Under the pieces are notes generated by a model. It did not search any database. It saw only the letters and a program-made list of their open reading frames with translations, and was not told the DNA's origin. A stretch of DNA of 64,000 nucleotides from Enterococcus sp. BWR-S5 (GTDB taxonomy: Bacteria > Bacillota > Bacilli > Lactobacillales > Enterococcaceae), in NCBI RefSeq assembly GCF_016745255.1, contig NZ_JADOEQ010000004.1, forward strand, positions 124,001 to 188,000. Reading direction: 5' to 3'. Below, piece by piece: positions 61,718 through 64,000 of this stretch. The position numbers and the translations under genes were made by a program. The number at the start of each line of letters is the position of its first letter. Within the stretch, counting starts at the first letter, position 1.

Positions 61718-62155
61718 TCATGCTTCCTCCAATAATACCAGCAGCTGCTCTGCCCTTGCCTCTACCTCTTTCAGAAAGTCATTCTCTATCTTCAACGGCC
61801 TACGATAGCCAAACAGCAAAACACCTTGCACACGTCCATTTTTTAAAATGGGTGCAGCTACCGCTGTTTCTATTTTCTCCATTCGAGCAATTGGTAATTC
61901 TACCAACTCTTTTGGATCATCTTGCAGGTTCATTTCACAATAGCTTCTACCTGTGCGCCATACAATTCCAGCAATTCCCCTGCCAACCTGAAGACGAATC
62001 CGTTTATAGTTTTCATTTGTGTTCCCCGAAACATATTTCCAGTGAATTGTTCGTAAATTGGTCCCAGCACTAACTCTGGATAAAGCAATCCCAATGAAGT
62101 CAACCTGAAGCTCTTGACGTATGTTATCGATTACCTGTTGTATTTGAATAGACAT
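61718..62155 (-). CDS. nreA: NreA-like GAF-domain protein
   Basis: The 145-residue protein is a single GAF domain (RIRLQVGRGIAGIVWRTGRSYCEMNL; MEKIETAVAAPILKNGRVQGVLLFGYRRPL). In Staphylococcus carnosus NreA binds nitrate and restrains NreB until nitrate is present. The gene order nreA-nreB-nreC matches that system. Nitrate binding cannot be verified from sequence. A nitrite or other anion is possible because no nitrate reductase is in the window. Confidence 0.85.
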   Translation of the reverse strand: MSIQIQQVIDNIRQELQVDFIGIALSRVSAGTNLRTIHWKYVSGNTNENYKRIRLQVGRGIAGIVWRTGRSYCEMNLQDDPKELVELPIARMEKIETAVAAPILKNGRVQGVLLFGYRRPLKIENDFLKEVEARAEQLLVLLEEA

Positions 62156-62260
62156 TTGACTACTCCTATTCCCTAATTTTTTCCAAAAGCTCTTGTTTTA
62201 TTCCGTAAACTTTTCTATGCTGAAATCACTATATCACGAAAAGAAAAGGATTGCTTATTC

Positions 62261-63754
62261 ATGTCTAAAAACAACCAGCTTTTCAGTTCGAAGCGACTTG
62301 TGATGATTATCACAACAACTGTATTTTCATTTTCCAGTTTGACGACCGCTTTTTTTCTTATGGGGATGAAAGCTCTTCCCTATTTTATCTGGGCAGCAGC
62401 ATTTTACTTCATCCCATACGCTCTCATTATATCAGAATTTACTGCTATATATAAAAACGATTCCGGCGGACTATACAAATGGCTCTCTGACTGTTTATCT
62501 GAAAGAACAGCCTTTATAGCTGCTTTTCTGTGGTATTGCAGTTATTTCGTTTGGATGATTAGCTTGTTCATGAAGTTGTGGATTCCGCTTTCTCTGCTCC
62601 TGTTCGGCAAAGACTTAACCAAACAACCAAGTCCGATTCCCTTTGTCTCCACGACTCAGTTGATTGGCTTTCTATCCATTCTTGCTGTCTGCTTTACTTT
62701 GTTCATTGTCAGTAAAGGCTTCAAGCAAATTGCCTATTTACTGTATGCCAGTAGTGTGTTGATGTTTTTACTTGTATTTATCAGCTTTAGCAGTAATTTT
62801 ATTCTGTGGCTAGCTCATCCGGAAGAGATTACTATTCATTTGCTTTCCAGTATTCGCTCAGTTGCTTCGACCTCCCAAAATACAGTTGTTTCACAATTAA
62901 CCTTCTTAATTTTTGCTGTTACAGCCTTTGGAGGATTGGATACCATTGCCAGTTTAGTAGATAAAACCGGGCAGCAAAAGAAAAGATTTTCAAAGCTGGT
63001 TATTTTCAGCAGTGTTTTGATTGTTATCTGCTATTTCATGGGTCTACTGTTATGGAGCGGTGCACTCAATTGGCAAGAGCTGCAAAAAGACCAATCCCTT
63101 CACCTCGGAAATTTGATGTATACCTTGATGAATGAATCCGGTCAACGTGTAGCAGAAAGTTTAGGAGGCACCATTGAGATTAATCAATTCATCGGACAGC
63201 TATTTACACGGTTAACCGCATTGACACTATTAATTTCTTATATTGCATTGTTATCTTCAATTTTCTATCTACCACTTCGGGTTTTAGTAGAAGGAACACC
63301 TAAACATTACTGGCCGTCATGGGTCCGTAAAAGAAACACTCACAATATACCCGCCAATGCACTGCTTGTTCAAGGTGGCCTCATTATTCTCTTTATCAGC
63401 ATGATTTCTTGGGGAAACTCATATGTTACATTACTATATAACCAACTAACTATGATGACGAATATTTCACGTGCACTACCGTATTTACTTGTTGCATTAG
63501 CCTATCCGGCTTTCAAACGAAAATACTCAGAACAAACAGAGCGTCCACCTTATAGAGTCAAGCTGCTGCCATATTTTCTCAGCGCGAGTGTCGCTCTGAC
63601 GATTGCTGTCTCCATCTTCTCACAGCTTTACCTTCCGCTTATTGAAAAGGAGTACACGCAGATGCTTAGCCTTGCAATCGGCCCTTTGTTCTTTGCAGGT
63701 ATAGGTGCTTGGCTCTACCAACGCTTCTTCCGAAAAGGAATCGTTAACCAATAA
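62261..63754 (+). CDS. APC-family amino acid permease (YjeM/GadC-like)
   Basis: The 497-residue protein has about 12 membrane segments with the APC start FSFSSLTTAFFLMG and YFIPYALIISEFTAIYKNDSGGLYKWLSD. The middle has FAVTAFGGLDTIASLVDKTG. This layout resembles YjeM and the glutamate/GABA antiporters. No decarboxylase gene is next to it, so an exchange role is unproven. It is transcribed alone and divergently from nreA. Confidence 0.85.
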   Translation: MSKNNQLFSSKRLVMIITTTVFSFSSLTTAFFLMGMKALPYFIWAAAFYFIPYALIISEFTAIYKNDSGGLYKWLSDCLSERTAFIAAFLWYCSYFVWMISLFMKLWIPLSLLLFGKDLTKQPSPIPFVSTTQLIGFLSILAVCFTLFIVSKGFKQIAYLLYASSVLMFLLVFISFSSNFILWLAHPEEITIHLLSSIRSVASTSQNTVVSQLTFLIFAVTAFGGLDTIASLVDKTGQQKKRFSKLVIFSSVLIVICYFMGLLLWSGALNWQELQKDQSLHLGNLMYTLMNESGQRVAESLGGTIEINQFIGQLFTRLTALTLLISYIALLSSIFYLPLRVLVEGTPKHYWPSWVRKRNTHNIPANALLVQGGLIILFISMISWGNSYVTLLYNQLTMMTNISRALPYLLVALAYPAFKRKYSEQTERPPYRVKLLPYFLSASVALTIAVSIFSQLYLPLIEKEYTQMLSLAIGPLFFAGIGAWLYQRFFRKGIVNQ

Positions 63755-63757
63755 ATA

Positions 63758-63791
63758 GACGCGCAGATCGTTTGACTAGTCTGCGCGTTTT
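63758..63791 (+). terminator. Terminator of the permease gene
   Basis: ACGCGCAGA pairs with TCTGCGCGT, followed by TTTTTC. Confidence 0.9.
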
Positions 63792-63871
63792 TCTTTTCAA
63801 AGGAATCACTATACCAATCAGCATTTGTATTGTAAACTGGAAGAAACATCGAAAAAAGAGGTGACCTGACA

Positions 63872-64000
63872 TTGTTCGATTTGGAAAAAGTTCAAACCTT
63901 GAATGATTTAGAGCTGATTGTTTATCAATATATCCTTGAGCACATTACCCAAATCCCAAAATTGACCATTCGTGAGCTGTCTGCAAAATGCCATGTATCG
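63872..64000 (+). CDS. MurR/RpiR-family regulator, N-terminal part (cut by window end)
   Basis: A TTG at 63872, with GAGGTGA about 10 nt upstream, opens a frame running off the window. The residues seen, LNDLELIVYQYILEHITQIPKLTIRELSAKCHVS, are the first helices of the RpiR helix-turn-helix domain. These regulators normally sense sugar phosphates. The rest and the target genes are outside. Confidence 0.8.
   Translation, partial: MFDLEKVQTLNDLELIVYQYILEHITQIPKLTIRELSAKCHVS

Overview
The window looks like a chromosome segment of a low-GC lactic acid bacterium, most likely Enterococcus or a close relative. This rests on EzrA, a redox-sensing Rex, a YfhO-type membrane protein, a T-box in front of valS, an AA10 chitin oxidase and a copYZA-type copper operon. 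The genus is inference; no rRNA or tRNA gene was seen.

Layout. (1) 1-3338 is the end of an integrated element: an Rgg-like regulator, a lipoprotein and a large serine recombinase. It sits inside radC, whose last part is cut off exactly at its metal-binding motif. (2) 3339-24627 is mostly housekeeping: radC', a HAD phosphatase, folC, yfhO, T-box/valS, tpx, rex, thiI, a cysteine desulfurase, ezrA and an aspartokinase. The aspartokinase has an unusual 5' leader of five tandem ~105-bp units. Then come an NTP-pyrophosphatase-like gene, a Cof phosphatase, a broken DUF72 gene, an acyl-ACP thioesterase and a cre-controlled AA10 oxidase. (3) 24833-43173 is an accessory island bounded by two homologous small serine recombinases that point outward. 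Everything between them is on the minus strand. Reading leftwards it holds a SipW-type signal peptidase, three TasA/camelysin-like proteins, an LPxTG protein, a VWA-domain protein, an atypical winged-helix regulator and a SpaA/CnaB multi-domain protein. It ends with a class II lanthipeptide set: a precursor with 14 consecutive serines, LanM and LanT. (4) 43340-52154 holds pepC, a GntR/membrane-protein pair, copYAZ, a RibD-like reductase and a MATE efflux pump behind an apparent leader-peptide attenuator. (5) 52250-62155 is a nitrite reduction and siroheme block: hemCD, nirC, cobA, nirBD, sirBC and the nreABC regulatory genes. (6) An APC permease and the start of a MurR/RpiR regulator close the window.

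How the parts work together. NirBD would reduce nitrite to ammonia with siroheme. HemC and HemD supply uroporphyrinogen III, and CobA, SirC and SirB convert it to siroheme. NirC imports nitrite and NreABC senses oxygen or nitrate. In the island, SipW would process the TasA-like subunits, with the LPxTG protein as a possible wall anchor and the VWA and SpaA proteins as secreted surface partners. LanM would modify the poly-serine peptide and LanT would cleave and export it.

The strongest candidates for something undescribed are the poly-serine lanthipeptide on a matrix-protein island, the five-unit leader in front of the aspartokinase, and the 30-codon leader peptide overlapping a terminator before the MATE pump.
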